Source: Ruminococcus sp. AM22-13 (lineage in GTDB: Bacteria > Bacillota > Clostridia > Lachnospirales > Lachnospiraceae). Taken from it: 64,000 bases of DNA. This document shows, piece by piece, positions 8,149 through 16,155 of this stretch. A program made the position numbers and the translations under genes. How positions within the stretch are numbered: position 1 is the stretch's first letter; every line of letters begins with the position of its first letter. The notes below the pieces were generated by a model. It had not been told where the DNA came from. It made no database searches and was given only the letters and a program-made list of their open reading frames with translations. The DNA is taken from positions 26,001-90,000 of the forward strand of contig NZ_QRIL01000017.1 in assembly GCF_003471165.1 (NCBI RefSeq). Direction: 5' to 3'.

Positions 8149-9195
8149 TTATATTATATTCTCATTTGTCTGTATCGGAAGTTCTACAACAAATCTACAT
8201 CCGCCATATTCCCGGTTTTCTGCTTTGATCGTTCCTCCCGTACTATCTACAATCCGCTTTACAAGTGCAAGACCAAGACCGTTTCCTTCTGCCTTATGAG
8301 AACCATCTACCTGATAAAACTTGTCGAATATTCTAGTCTTTACATCTTCCTCGATTCCTGGTCCTTCATCCTCCACAATGAACTTCACAGAATTCTTTTC
8401 CTGTTTCAGAAACATCGTAATTGTTCCCTTTGCCGGACTAAACTTGATTGCATTATCTAAAAGATTCATCCAGATATGCATAAGAAGTCCTTCATTTCCA
8501 GTATATTTGACTTCCTCCAATTCTACCTGGAAGCCAATTTCTTTTTCTGTCCATTTTGATTCCAAAGAAAGAAATGCCTGACGAATCTGTTCATCCAGTC
8601 GATATTTCGTTTTTTTCATTGGTATATTCTGATTCTCCAATTTAGACAACAACAAAATATTTCCAACCAACCCAGAAAGCCTCTTCGTGTTAAATAAGAT
8701 TTTTTCTACATATCCCTCTTGCTCCTGCGATAATTCTTCTCCCTGAAGAAGCATTGTATAACCTTCAATGGCATTGATAGGGGTCTTAAACTCATGAGAA
8801 ACATTAGATACGAAATCCATCTGCAGCACTTCTGTTGCACGAAGCTCTTTTGTCATCACGTTGAAACTTTGGTAGGATTCACCAACCTCTGCTATACGAC
8901 TGTTCGTTTCCAAATGCTGTTCAAAATCTCCTTGAGAAACTTCCTTCATTGCTTTACTGAGTCTGGTAATTGGCTCCAGTAACTTTGCATTAATAAAAGA
9001 AGTAATGAGCCCTGCGATCAGTGTATTAAAAATCAAAAGCCAGCCAAGCACAGGTATACTCCCCGGTAGCTTAAAGAAATGATTTAAAAATGCAAATAAT
9101 AAAGCAGATATCACTGTTGAAAATACGAGAGACAGCCAGATTGCACCAGTCAGACAGGACCGAATCTTCAATCTTTTTTCTTTCTTCTGATTCAT
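8149..9195 (-). CDS. HAMP-domain sensor histidine kinase
   Basis: A 348-residue membrane kinase: two transmembrane helices (about residues 13-36 and 46-66), only a short extracellular loop, a HAMP linker (about 68-120), the phospho-acceptor helix with SNVSHEFKTPINAIEGY (His near 132), and a HATPase domain with N-box NLLDNAIKF, then DEGPGIE and the GNGLGLALVK box. The very short outer loop suggests that it senses within the membrane or through a partner. Its start codon touches the stop of the response regulator gene upstream, so both are made from one message. Neighbouring lipid genes suggest an envelope role; this is inference. Confidence 0.93.
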   Translation of the reverse strand: MNQKKEKRLKIRSCLTGAIWLSLVFSTVISALLFAFLNHFFKLPGSIPVLGWLLIFNTLIAGLITSFINAKLLEPITRLSKAMKEVSQGDFEQHLETNSRIAEVGESYQSFNVMTKELRATEVLQMDFVSNVSHEFKTPINAIEGYTMLLQGEELSQEQEGYVEKILFNTKRLSGLVGNILLLSKLENQNIPMKKTKYRLDEQIRQAFLSLESKWTEKEIGFQVELEEVKYTGNEGLLMHIWMNLLDNAIKFSPAKGTITMFLKQEKNSVKFIVEDEGPGIEEDVKTRIFDKFYQVDGSHKAEGNGLGLALVKRIVDSTGGTIKAENREYGGCRFVVELPIQTNENII

Positions 9196-9866
9196 TATTT
9201 TTTCACCACCTTATATCCAATTCCACGCATGGTTACAATTTCGAAATTTGGATTATCTTTAAAACGCTCCCTAATTCTTCCTATATGCACCTCTATCGTA
9301 TGTGGGTCTGCCTCTGTCTCATATCCCCAAACTTCATCCATTAACTGCTGTTTTGTAAATGTTCTTCCCGGCGAAGCTGCCAGCTTATATAAAAGCAGAA
9401 ATTCTTTTTTCGGTAAAACAAGGCTTTCCTTATCCGTTGTAACGGTCATTGCATCATAATCAAACTCTGTTGAACCAATCACAATTTTATGTTCATTCAG
9501 GATCTGTGCACGACGGAGCAATGCGCCTACTCTTAAAACCATTTCATTCACATTTACCGGTTTTACCATATAATCATCACTTCCAGAAAGAAATCCCTGG
9601 CGCATGTCATCAAAGTTTCCTTTTGCAGTGATCATAAGTACCGGTATCTGGTATCCTGCTGAACGAAGTTCCGACACCAGCTCATAACCATCCATAACCG
9701 GCATCATGATATCGGAAATAATCAGATCAATATATTCCTTATCCAATACTTCTAATGCCTGAGCTCCATCCGGTGCACTTTTAACCTGATAACCATTCTT
9801 CTCGAGCACTTTCTGAAATAGCTGGCTTAATTCTTTATCATCTTCTACAATTAATATCTGAAACAC
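9195..9866 (-). CDS. OmpR/PhoB-family response regulator
   Basis: A 223-residue two-domain regulator. The receiver domain has the acidic pair (EDD, residues 8-10), the phospho-Asp in DLIISDIMMPVMDG (near residue 53), the Thr/Ser switch in VLMITAKG and the Lys in YMVKPVN. The C-terminal winged helix ends with HIGRIRERF and RGIGYKVV, as in OmpR-type DNA-binding domains. The kinase gene follows with overlapping stop and start. Targets are unknown, but the next genes outward are the PLD-family protein and cardiolipin synthase. Confidence 0.95.
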   Translation of the reverse strand: MFQILIVEDDKELSQLFQKVLEKNGYQVKSAPDGAQALEVLDKEYIDLIISDIMMPVMDGYELVSELRSAGYQIPVLMITAKGNFDDMRQGFLSGSDDYMVKPVNVNEMVLRVGALLRRAQILNEHKIVIGSTEFDYDAMTVTTDKESLVLPKKEFLLLYKLAASPGRTFTKQQLMDEVWGYETEADPHTIEVHIGRIRERFKDNPNFEIVTMRGIGYKVVKK

Positions 9867-9890
9867 GTTTTCCTTCCTCCCTGTTATCTA

Positions 9891-11324
9891 TTAAAACAGA
9901 TATCTTGCCCATCCAAGCAGATGCTGTACCAAAAACACATTTCTCTGACGTTTTTTTGTTAATTCAATCGGTTTTACATGATACGGATCATGATACGTGC
10001 CATCTTCTAATGCCTGTCGGGATACTTTTTCATATTCCATCATTCCTTCTTCCAACTGTTTATTGATTTCTTTGCTACGTATTACAAGCATCAGTTCCGT
10101 ATCCAGATACGTACTTCTCATATCCATGTTAAAGGAACCAATCACAGATATATCATCATCGATCAGGATGCTTTTTCCATGGTAAGAATAACCGCCTTCA
10201 TATTCCCAGATGTCAATTCCTGTATTTAAAATCTTATTTCTATTTTTTGCATAATCAGCAGACCCGAATGGATTGCCATTATTTGCAACCGAATTTGTCA
10301 TGATTGAAAAATTTGGAACATTCTCTGCAATCTCCTCCCATGTATTGTACATCATATCATTACAGATAATATATGGTGTATGAATCTTTACACGATTCTT
10401 CGCACTTTTCATCAATTCTCCCAGCTGATACCAGACTACTGGTTCCTTGGAAGCTGTGTGAATAGGATTTGATACCAATGCAATCTTTTCTGTCTCAAAC
10501 GTTTCGTCTGTATAATCCGTATCGAAAATCATTCCCTTGTTTTCATTAAAATATTGCTGATATCCTTCCTGCAGTTCTAATACTGCCTTCTTTACAGATT
10601 TTCTATTTGCAAGTTTCTTATCATTATGAAAATAGCTACTATCTTCTTGTTCCCATATCGTTTCAAAATAATCTAACAACTGGTTGACTGAATTTTCTTT
10701 CCTTGGTTCATCGCAAATAACCAACACATCTCTGTCATAGTTCTTGTGTCCTGGAAAATCGCCCAGGAAATAATTATATGTATTTCTTCCTCCAAGAATA
10801 TAGTTCTTACCATCTGCAATCAAATATTTATCATGCATTCTTCCCATCATTTTCCATGGTTTCAACGGATTGGCCTTATTGTATAATTTGATTTCAACAT
10901 TCTCATGGGAAGATAATCCATAAAAATACGGATTACCTTCCATATCAATCCAACTCTCCATTCCATCTACCAGCAAGCGAACATGTACACCTCTGTCTGC
11001 CGCATCACGAAGAGCTCCTAAGATCAATTTCCCACTTTCATCGGATTTGAATGCAAACGTAGAAAGAATAATTTCCTCTTTTGCATTCTTAATCAATCGC
11101 ACTCTTTGTAAAAGAGCTTCCGAATTCTTTTCTATGATCACTGCCCGTTCTGGATTCTCACTGCATTCGTTCCACAACTCATTATGTATTTCTTTTATGG
11201 TTTTTTCGGACATTTCTGGCTGTTTTTTATATGCAATGCAGATTCCAAGTAATTCATAACAAGCCATAAACAGAAGAACTGCCAGTATAACAAGAAGAAT
11301 TTTACATATTTTATGCTTTTTCAT
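9891..11324 (-). CDS. Phospholipase D-family membrane-anchored protein (cardiolipin-synthase-like)
   Basis: A 477-residue protein with one N-terminal membrane helix (about residues 7-27) and two intact PLD catalytic motifs: MHDKYLIADGKNYILGGRN (first H-x-K-x4-D, about residue 163) and YHGKSILIDDDISVIGSFN (second, about residue 384). It lacks the pair of helices found in ordinary Cls proteins. PLD enzymes of this kind move phosphatidyl groups, for example to make cardiolipin. A terminator separates it from the broken cls gene just upstream, so it may supply the activity that gene lost. It precedes the two-component genes on the same strand. Confidence 0.85.
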   Translation of the reverse strand: MKKHKICKILLVILAVLLFMACYELLGICIAYKKQPEMSEKTIKEIHNELWNECSENPERAVIIEKNSEALLQRVRLIKNAKEEIILSTFAFKSDESGKLILGALRDAADRGVHVRLLVDGMESWIDMEGNPYFYGLSSHENVEIKLYNKANPLKPWKMMGRMHDKYLIADGKNYILGGRNTYNYFLGDFPGHKNYDRDVLVICDEPRKENSVNQLLDYFETIWEQEDSSYFHNDKKLANRKSVKKAVLELQEGYQQYFNENKGMIFDTDYTDETFETEKIALVSNPIHTASKEPVVWYQLGELMKSAKNRVKIHTPYIICNDMMYNTWEEIAENVPNFSIMTNSVANNGNPFGSADYAKNRNKILNTGIDIWEYEGGYSYHGKSILIDDDISVIGSFNMDMRSTYLDTELMLVIRSKEINKQLEEGMMEYEKVSRQALEDGTYHDPYHVKPIELTKKRQRNVFLVQHLLGWARYLF

Positions 11325-11450
11325 TGTATATCACCTGATTCCTTTTTTCTATGCTTATATAATACAATGTCAATCTCAATTCAACCTCAACAAAATTTAT
11401 TTTTTTCACCTAAACGGAAATTCTGTACAAATCATTCGATATAACAAAAC

Positions 11451-11499
11451 GACCTCTCAAAAACAGTCGACTTTTAAATTAACTGTTTTTTGAGAGATC
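11451..11499 (-). terminator. Hairpin terminator after cls
   Basis: GACCTCTCAAAAACAGT pairs with ACTGTTTTTTGAGAGATC around a 14-base AT-rich loop. On the minus strand it is followed by CGTTTTGTT. It closes the relQ-cls transcript and isolates the PLD-family gene. Confidence 0.75.
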
Positions 11500-11513
11500 G
11501 TTACATCAGATTC

Positions 11514-13061
11514 TTATAGCAATCCAGCAAATAATTGTCCTAATCGTAAATATGCACTGCGTCCGGTACAATATTGTTCTGTCACATCACGACATTCACC
11601 CATGGTTTTTATCAAATCACTCTTTATATCTAAAACAGACTGACAATCTATCATAAAACATCCATTTTCAAAATGATGGTATAAACTTCGATAATCCAGA
11701 TTAATTGTTCCACAAATTGCCATACAGTCATCCACCACACTCATTTTTGCATGGCAGAAACCAGGAGTCCATTCATAAACACGCACACCATGTTTAACCA
11801 ATCCATGATAAAAAGAACGATTGATATTATAAATAAATTTTTTGTCTGGAATACCCGGTGTAATAATTCTGACATCCACTCCTCGCTTAGCAGCCAAACA
11901 TAACGCATGTGTCATTTCGTCTGTTATAATCAGATATGGAGTCATGAACCAACAGTATTTTTCAGCTTTATTTATCATACTAATATAAACTTCTTCTCCA
12001 ACCTGTTCATTATCCATAGGACTGTCTGCATAAGGCTGAATAAACCCCGTTTGCTGCGCCTTGTAATCATAATGAAAAATATATTTACCAAAATCAGGAT
12101 CATTCGCATCTTTATCACTAACCGCATTCCACATTTCCAAAAATGTCACTGTGAGTGACTGAACAGCATCTCCTTCTAAACGAATACCTGTATCTTTCTA
12201 TTGTCCATAAGGATGTGTATAATTAAAATATTCATTTGCGAGGTTGTATCCACCGGTAAACCCAACTTTCCCGTCAATAACCGTTATTTTTCTATGATCA
12301 CGATTGTTCAAGAACAAATTTAAACCTGGTACAAACGGATTGAATACACGGCAATGAATTCCTACGCACTCCATTTTTTTTACAAAATCAGTATTAATAA
12401 ATCCTATAGAACCCATATCATCATAAAATATGCGTACTTCCACTCCAACTTTTACTCGTTCTTCCAGAATCTTTTGGATCTTATGCCACGCCTCTGCATC
12501 TTCTATAGCATGATACTCCATGAAGATAAACTTCTGTGCCTTTGCAAGATCTTCAAGCTGGGTCTCTAATCCCTTTACTGCTTCATCGAAATACATCACA
12601 TCCGTATTCTGATAGATTGGATACTGCGAATTTCTTTGTATATAACTTGCAATATTTCCTGCCTTCGGAATCGTTTCGTTTATTCTGCTTAAACACTCCT
12701 GATTATCGGAAAGCATTGGTAACAATTTGCTATCAATTTCTGCATATCGCTCACGCATTTTATGTGTGCCACCATTCAAACCAATCAATAAATATAGGCC
12801 TACACCCATAATTGGGAAAATTAAAATTAATATAACCCAAGGCATTTTCATGGAAGATGTCTTATTTGATGCATACAATCTCAAAACTAAAATTCCACTT
12901 AAAATCCTTGTAAATAGATTTATGATTTCTGCATATTCATTTAAGCGTGTTACAATAGTAATAATAAAAACTACTTCTAGAAGAATGCAGATTATGGAAA
13001 AACACAATCGTTTTACTCCGTTTTTTGTTTTCGCTTTTCCTTCTAAAGTATCTTGTTTCAT
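11514..13061 (-). pseudogene. cls: Cardiolipin synthase interrupted by a single in-frame amber codon
   Basis: Starting at the ATG at 13061 (ribosome site AAAGGTTGG), the protein has two N-terminal membrane helices and a first PLD motif in NNRDHRKITVIDGKVGFTGG. It then reaches THPYGQ followed by TAG (12198-12200). The same frame continues at once with KDTGIRLEGDAVQSLTVTFL and a full second half containing the second PLD motif FCHAKMSVVDD. I expect Trp (TGG) at the stop, so one G-to-A change explains it. The rebuilt length, about 515 codons, is normal for Cls. Both motifs are needed, so a terminated product is inactive unless the amber is read through. A restart at the GTG at 12149 would lack motif one. 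Confidence 0.88.
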
Positions 13062-13081
13062 ATATATTCCAACCTTTCTAC

Positions 13082-13780
13082 TCAATCAAATTTCTGCTTA
13101 AATTTTTCGTGGAACATACCAATTTTGTCTTTTATTCTCTGCATTTCATTATCTGCTTCAATGACAACTCTTGCAGAATGAAGTAATTCTTCACTGATCT
13201 CTTCATATCCAGGCATTTCTTCAATGCCTTTTTTATAACGAAGCTGATGTTCCAACGTTGCCCAGAAATCCATCCCATTAGTTCGGATTTGAAGTTCTAC
13301 ACGCATAGGTGTTTTACCCTTAGCAAAAAATACAGGAATCTCAACAATCATGTGATAGCTTCGATAGCCATTTGGTTTGGGATTTTTTATATAATCCTTT
13401 ACTTCAATAACTTTGATATCATCTTATTGTGTGATCAAATCAGATATCATATAAATATCATCAATAAATGCACAAACTATTCGAACACCTGCTACATCAT
13501 TTAGATATGTTTGTATATTCTCTGTTGTAAAATCATGTCCCATTTTCTGCAGTTTATTATAAATACTATTGGGTTTCTTAATTCTTGTCTTTATAAATGA
13601 AATAGGATTTCGATTGTTCTCAACTGAAAATTCATCATCTAAAACCTCAAGTTTGGTTTGAATTTCCCGGATAGCACAACGGTACATCATCATTAAATTA
13701 TAAAACTTTGTAGCATTCTTTAAAAACTGCATTGATTCCGGATTATCCATCCAGAGTTTTTCTACTTCTTCCTTTGTCAT
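13082..13780 (-). pseudogene. Small (p)ppGpp synthetase (RelQ/YjbM-like) with in-frame ochre codon
   Basis: The frame from 13780 encodes a RelA/SpoT synthetase-domain protein of about 232 positions. Segments include SFIKTRIKKPNSIYNKLQKMG, DVAGVRIVC, NGYRSYHMIVE, VELQIRT and MDFWATLEHQLRYK. Codon 119 is TAA (13424-13426), read as DLITQ-stop-DDIKVIE. The intact paralogue at 44330 has Gln at the aligned place, so a CAA-to-TAA transition is the simplest cause. The truncated 118-residue product lacks the GYRSYH and ELQIRT catalytic parts. The stop overlaps the cls region, so the two formed an operon. Both carry single stop codons. Confidence 0.88.
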
Positions 13781-13848
13781 GGTAATTTCCTTCCTACTTC
13801 TTATTTATAAATACTATTTATTTTGATAATTGATTTGTTCTCCTTGAA

Positions 13849-13995
13849 TTACAGGATAATGCTTTCCTGCAGAAGAAACATTTCCTTATCATCTTTCACC
13901 TGAAACGGATGCTCCTTAAAAGGGCGGAGACGTTCAATCTCAATTTCTATGATTCTTTCTTCTTTTTCTCCTAATTGTCTGTTTGTCTCAGTCAT
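13849..13995 (-). pseudogene. ParB-like protein fragment of an integrative element
   Basis: From the ATG at 13995, which follows an excellent ribosome site (GGAGGAAAGGAG), 48 codons encode a start such as MTETNRQLGEKEERI and then IERLRPFKEHPFQVKDDKEM and LLQESI. That is the N-terminal entry to the ParB/RepB nuclease-like domain seen in ParB homologues of conjugative elements. The match ends at ESI and a stop follows two codons later, whereas a full protein runs to 250-400 residues. The chromosomal parB at 18227 is different. I read it as the remnant of a mobile element next to tRNA-Arg. Confidence 0.7.
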
Positions 13996-14040
13996 CTTGA
14001 CTCCTTTCCTCCAGGATTCAGGATATAAAAAATGCCTGCC

Positions 14041-14068
14041 TGGAACTTTTGTTGTAAGTAAAGTTCCA
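14041..14068. other. Hairpin in the leader of the parB fragment
   Basis: TGGAACTTT and AAAGTTCCA form a perfect 9-bp stem around a 10-base loop, 46 bases upstream of the parB-fragment start. It could be an attenuator or protein-binding site. No T-run follows directly. Confidence 0.5.
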
Positions 14069-14090
14069 AACAGACATTGCCGTTTGACCA

Positions 14091-14395
14091 TTAGCTGTAG
14101 CTAATAGAATTGAATACTGTTTCAGCTAATTTATGTTTGCAGGTTTCGGAGAGATTGCTTCTTTTCCCGCCTTTTCTCTTATTTACATCCCCAAATAAGG
14201 GGTGACAACAGAGCGGAACCCAAATGTTAGCTGGACTCTTGAAAAACCATGTTTGCAAACCGGTGATTTTGATTAGCTGTCAGCTAACAAAAATCGGATT
14301 GTGTTAGCTGGAAATGGATCATTTTGAATGGAATTTCATGTCACGAACGTGATTAGAAAATAAGAAAAGCGTTCGCTGTCAGCTAATCCAGCTAA
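14091..14395. repeat. Array of nine TTAGCTG / CAGCTAA motifs
   Basis: The 7-mer TTAGCTG or its reverse complement occurs at 14091, 14098 (one mismatch), 14123, 14227, 14273, 14281, 14304, 14380 and 14389. Two pairs form palindromes, TTAGCTGTAGCTAA and TTAGCTGTCAGCTAA. A random 305-bp stretch should have far less than one copy. The array lies just upstream of the truncated element parB and next to tRNA-Arg. This layout suits autoregulatory or centromere sites of a ParB-type protein, or recombinase arm sites. The function is inference. Confidence 0.75.
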
Positions 14396-14411
14396 CATTT
14401 TCGAACGCTTT
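14366..14411 (-). terminator. Terminator of tRNA-Arg(CCT)
   Basis: AAAGCGTTCG and CGAACGCTTT form a perfect 10-bp stem just downstream of the tRNA on the minus strand, followed by TTTCTTATTTTC. The loop carries two of the CAGCTAA motifs. Confidence 0.75.
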
Positions 14412-14417
14412 GAAGCC

Positions 14418-14491
14418 CGTCGCCAAGAGGATTTGAACCTCCGACCCCTCGCTTAGGAGGCGAGTGCTCTATCCAGCTGAGCTATGACGAC
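14418..14491 (-). tRNA. tRNA-Arg, anticodon CCT
   Basis: A complete cloverleaf is readable on the minus strand. The acceptor GTCGTCA pairs with TGGCGAC (one G-U). The D arm is AGCTCAGCTGGATAGAGC, the anticodon stem CTCGC/GCGAG encloses loop CTCCTAA, and the T arm is GGAGGTTCAAATCCTC. The anticodon CCT reads AGG. The discriminator is G and CCA is not encoded. It is flanked by a repeat array on one side and a half-tRNA duplicate on the other, so it may have served as an integration site. Confidence 0.95.
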
Positions 14492-14722
14492 ACATGCCGC
14501 AAACCCTTGATTTTACTGGGTTTCTGGGATTTTCCCCTTCGGCCATATATAAGATTATCAACTCTTTTTCGAGTTGTCAATCTACAGATTTTTTTACTTT
14601 GGTAACATTAGAACGTTCCCCAAATTGGGGAATGCTTTGTTGTCACCTTTGGCATTATTCAGAATAGATTCGAACTGAAAGTTGTTTTTCATTTTTCCCT
14701 TTGGGGAATGCCTCGGCTTTCT
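14492..14722. other. Intergenic spacer between tRNA-Arg and its partial copy
   Basis: No gene seen. It holds a CCCCAAATTGGGG palindrome (14618-14630) followed by TGTTGTCACC. Inverted counterparts (CCCC-AAATAA-GGGG, then GGTGACAACA) lie at 14189-14210 on the other side of the tRNA. The word TTGGGGAATGC also occurs twice (near 14625 and 14701). The duplicated pieces suggest past recombination. Confidence 0.55.
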
Positions 14723-14764
14723 CTTAGGAGGCGAGTGCTCTATCCAGCTGAGCTACGAGGACAC
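14723..14764 (-). pseudogene. tRNA-Arg(CCT) 5'-half fragment
   Basis: These 42 bases repeat the 5' half of the tRNA at 14418-14491, from just upstream of the acceptor to past the anticodon, with only two differences (both in the acceptor region). The copy ends after the anticodon loop: the 3' anticodon strand, variable loop and T arm are missing. A short CCGAGG that could pair with the acceptor lies just beyond. It cannot fold as a tRNA. Confidence 0.8.
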
Positions 14765-14840
14765 TTGACTCACAATCGTAATTCTACTATATTTTTATTC
14801 AAATTACAAGAGAATCTTTCATATTCTTTTCGTACACATT

Positions 14841-14998
14841 TAGAATCTGTTACTGTTCACTCCGTTCTCAGTAACACGCTTCGCGATGCACTGAATGTAT
14901 GCTATTCGCATAAATTCGCGCGGTATGTCTCGGGATTTTGGCATTCTCATGCCAAAACACCTCGCGGGATAGTGGCGTGTGAACAGTAACTAGAATCT
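14841..14998. mobile_element. MITE-like element, 142 bp, with 12-bp inverted ends and 8-bp target duplication
   Basis: The unit runs from 14849 to 14990. It begins GTTACTGTTCAC and ends GTGAACAGTAAC, perfect inverted repeats. It is flanked on both sides by TAGAATCT (14841-14848 and 14991-14998), as expected of a target-site duplication. The inside is highly structured, with a TTTTGGCAT/ATGCCAAAA hairpin, and has no coding frame. Its first 27 bases are themselves an imperfect palindrome that recurs at four other places in this window. The transposase would act in trans; none is encoded here. Confidence 0.82.
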
Positions 14999-15069
14999 TA
15001 CCCAAAATTCAAATGTTTTCATCAAATATGTTATGAAGTGGATATTTTCTCATCCACAATTGATTTGTA

Positions 15070-15142
15070 TCAATCGGATATCTGCAATCCACTTCCGCTA
15101 CGTGGCTCTACACCAAATAACTGCTTCGCAGTTTCGGTTAAA
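15070..15142. repeat. Dispersed intergenic repeat, copy B (about 73 bp)
   Basis: This matches 2898-3007 in order and sequence, with a few substitutions and an internal loss of about 37 bases. It contains the same AACTGCTTCGCAGTT hairpin. It is immediately followed by a perfect parS site. The whole stretch 14999-15247 has no gene. Confidence 0.75.
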
Positions 15143-15154
15143 CTATCGTTGTTA

Positions 15155-15170
15155 TGTTTCACGTGAAACA
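15155..15170. promoter_or_regulatory. parS centromere site (perfect)
   Basis: TGTTTCACGTGAAACA, the full 16-bp Spo0J/ParB site, downstream of the DUF3881 gene. It lies about 3 kb beyond parB on the origin-distal side. Confidence 0.95.
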
Positions 15171-15247
15171 TAATATTTTATCTGATATTCATACCAGTTT
15201 TTCATACTTATATGCCATCACTAACTGGTTAAATATCTCCCACTTAT

Positions 15248-16123
15248 TTAATAATGTAACTGACCCTGAAGCCAGATGATTCCTTTAAATCGGCGGCCGA
15301 TCTTGAGTTCTCCCAGAAGATCTTCCCGGTTGATACACACGTCAAACTGCATATCATTACATTCTATAGTAATCTGACAAATTTTCTCTCCTGTAATGAT
15401 ATTTTCAAAAGTCATATAATCAATAATCTCCCCCATGACGCTGTACTGGTCACATTCAATGCCATATGGCATGAAATACGAATCTACAATGGAAAGAATA
15501 TCATCAGTGACAATTCTCTGTGAAATCATAGAATATGTATCCATATCCTCCATTGTGAGGCTTTCCATTGCCTCTTCGTCTCCGTTGCGGGCTGCCGCAA
15601 TCAAATGGTTTCTGTTTTTTGTCAGTTCCCGTTCAGCTTTTACAGCCTCTTTATCCTTCTCCACCGGAAAAAGAATTTTTCCTTCCCTGGCCAGTCCGGA
15701 AAGGGTTAAGGGCTGGCCATCAGGAAGCATACCGCTTTTGTATTTTTCTTTCATATACTCAGCGGCATTCTGAAGATAAAAAATTAAAGTAACTCCTATT
15801 CTCAGATCGTCACAGGCACCGGCAAAAGACTCTTTTTCTGTATGTCTCTCTATTATGACATTCTCCTGTGTCGTAATACCTGTTCCGCGAAAAAAAGGAA
15901 AATAATAGTCCGGATAAAATACGTTGTTTTCATCATACTGTCCACAGACAGTGATTCCACAATCGCATCCATAATCCTTGGAAAACTCAGCAAATACACC
16001 CTCCGGATGATCCTTTACTATTGTTTTATCATCATAATTTTCAACCACATCCGTAATGATCTGCCTGATACTGCTTCTTTTGGTGATCTTGGAAAAACCA
16101 ACTGCTCTCAGATAACTGTGCAT
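15248..16123 (-). CDS. DUF3881 family protein
   Basis: A 291-residue soluble protein without signal peptide or membrane helices. The start at 16123 is chosen because GGGAGG lies just upstream and the N-terminus MHSYLRAVGFSKI follows; a longer frame to 16156 overlaps serS. I recognise it, with moderate confidence, as the DUF3881 family common in Lachnospiraceae, whose function is not known. It has alternating charged and aromatic segments such as DYGCDCGITVCGQY (about residues 50-63), and a C-terminal domain ending in FKGIIWLQGQLHY. It lies 32 bp after serS and is probably co-transcribed with it. Confidence 0.65.
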   Translation of the reverse strand: MHSYLRAVGFSKITKRSSIRQIITDVVENYDDKTIVKDHPEGVFAEFSKDYGCDCGITVCGQYDENNVFYPDYYFPFFRGTGITTQENVIIERHTEKESFAGACDDLRIGVTLIFYLQNAAEYMKEKYKSGMLPDGQPLTLSGLAREGKILFPVEKDKEAVKAERELTKNRNHLIAAARNGDEEAMESLTMEDMDTYSMISQRIVTDDILSIVDSYFMPYGIECDQYSVMGEIIDYMTFENIITGEKICQITIECNDMQFDVCINREDLLGELKIGRRFKGIIWLQGQLHY

Positions 16124-16155
16124 AAGAACACCTCCCTGAAAAAGCTCACTCTCCA

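Noticed and set aside
11514..12149. Second half of cls as an independent PLD gene
   Set aside because: The same frame continues across the stop with conserved cls residues, and the GTG start has no ribosome site; a broken gene explains it better.
14708..14989. 93-codon plus-strand frame
   Set aside because: It crosses the half-tRNA and the MITE-like element, so the open frame is accidental.
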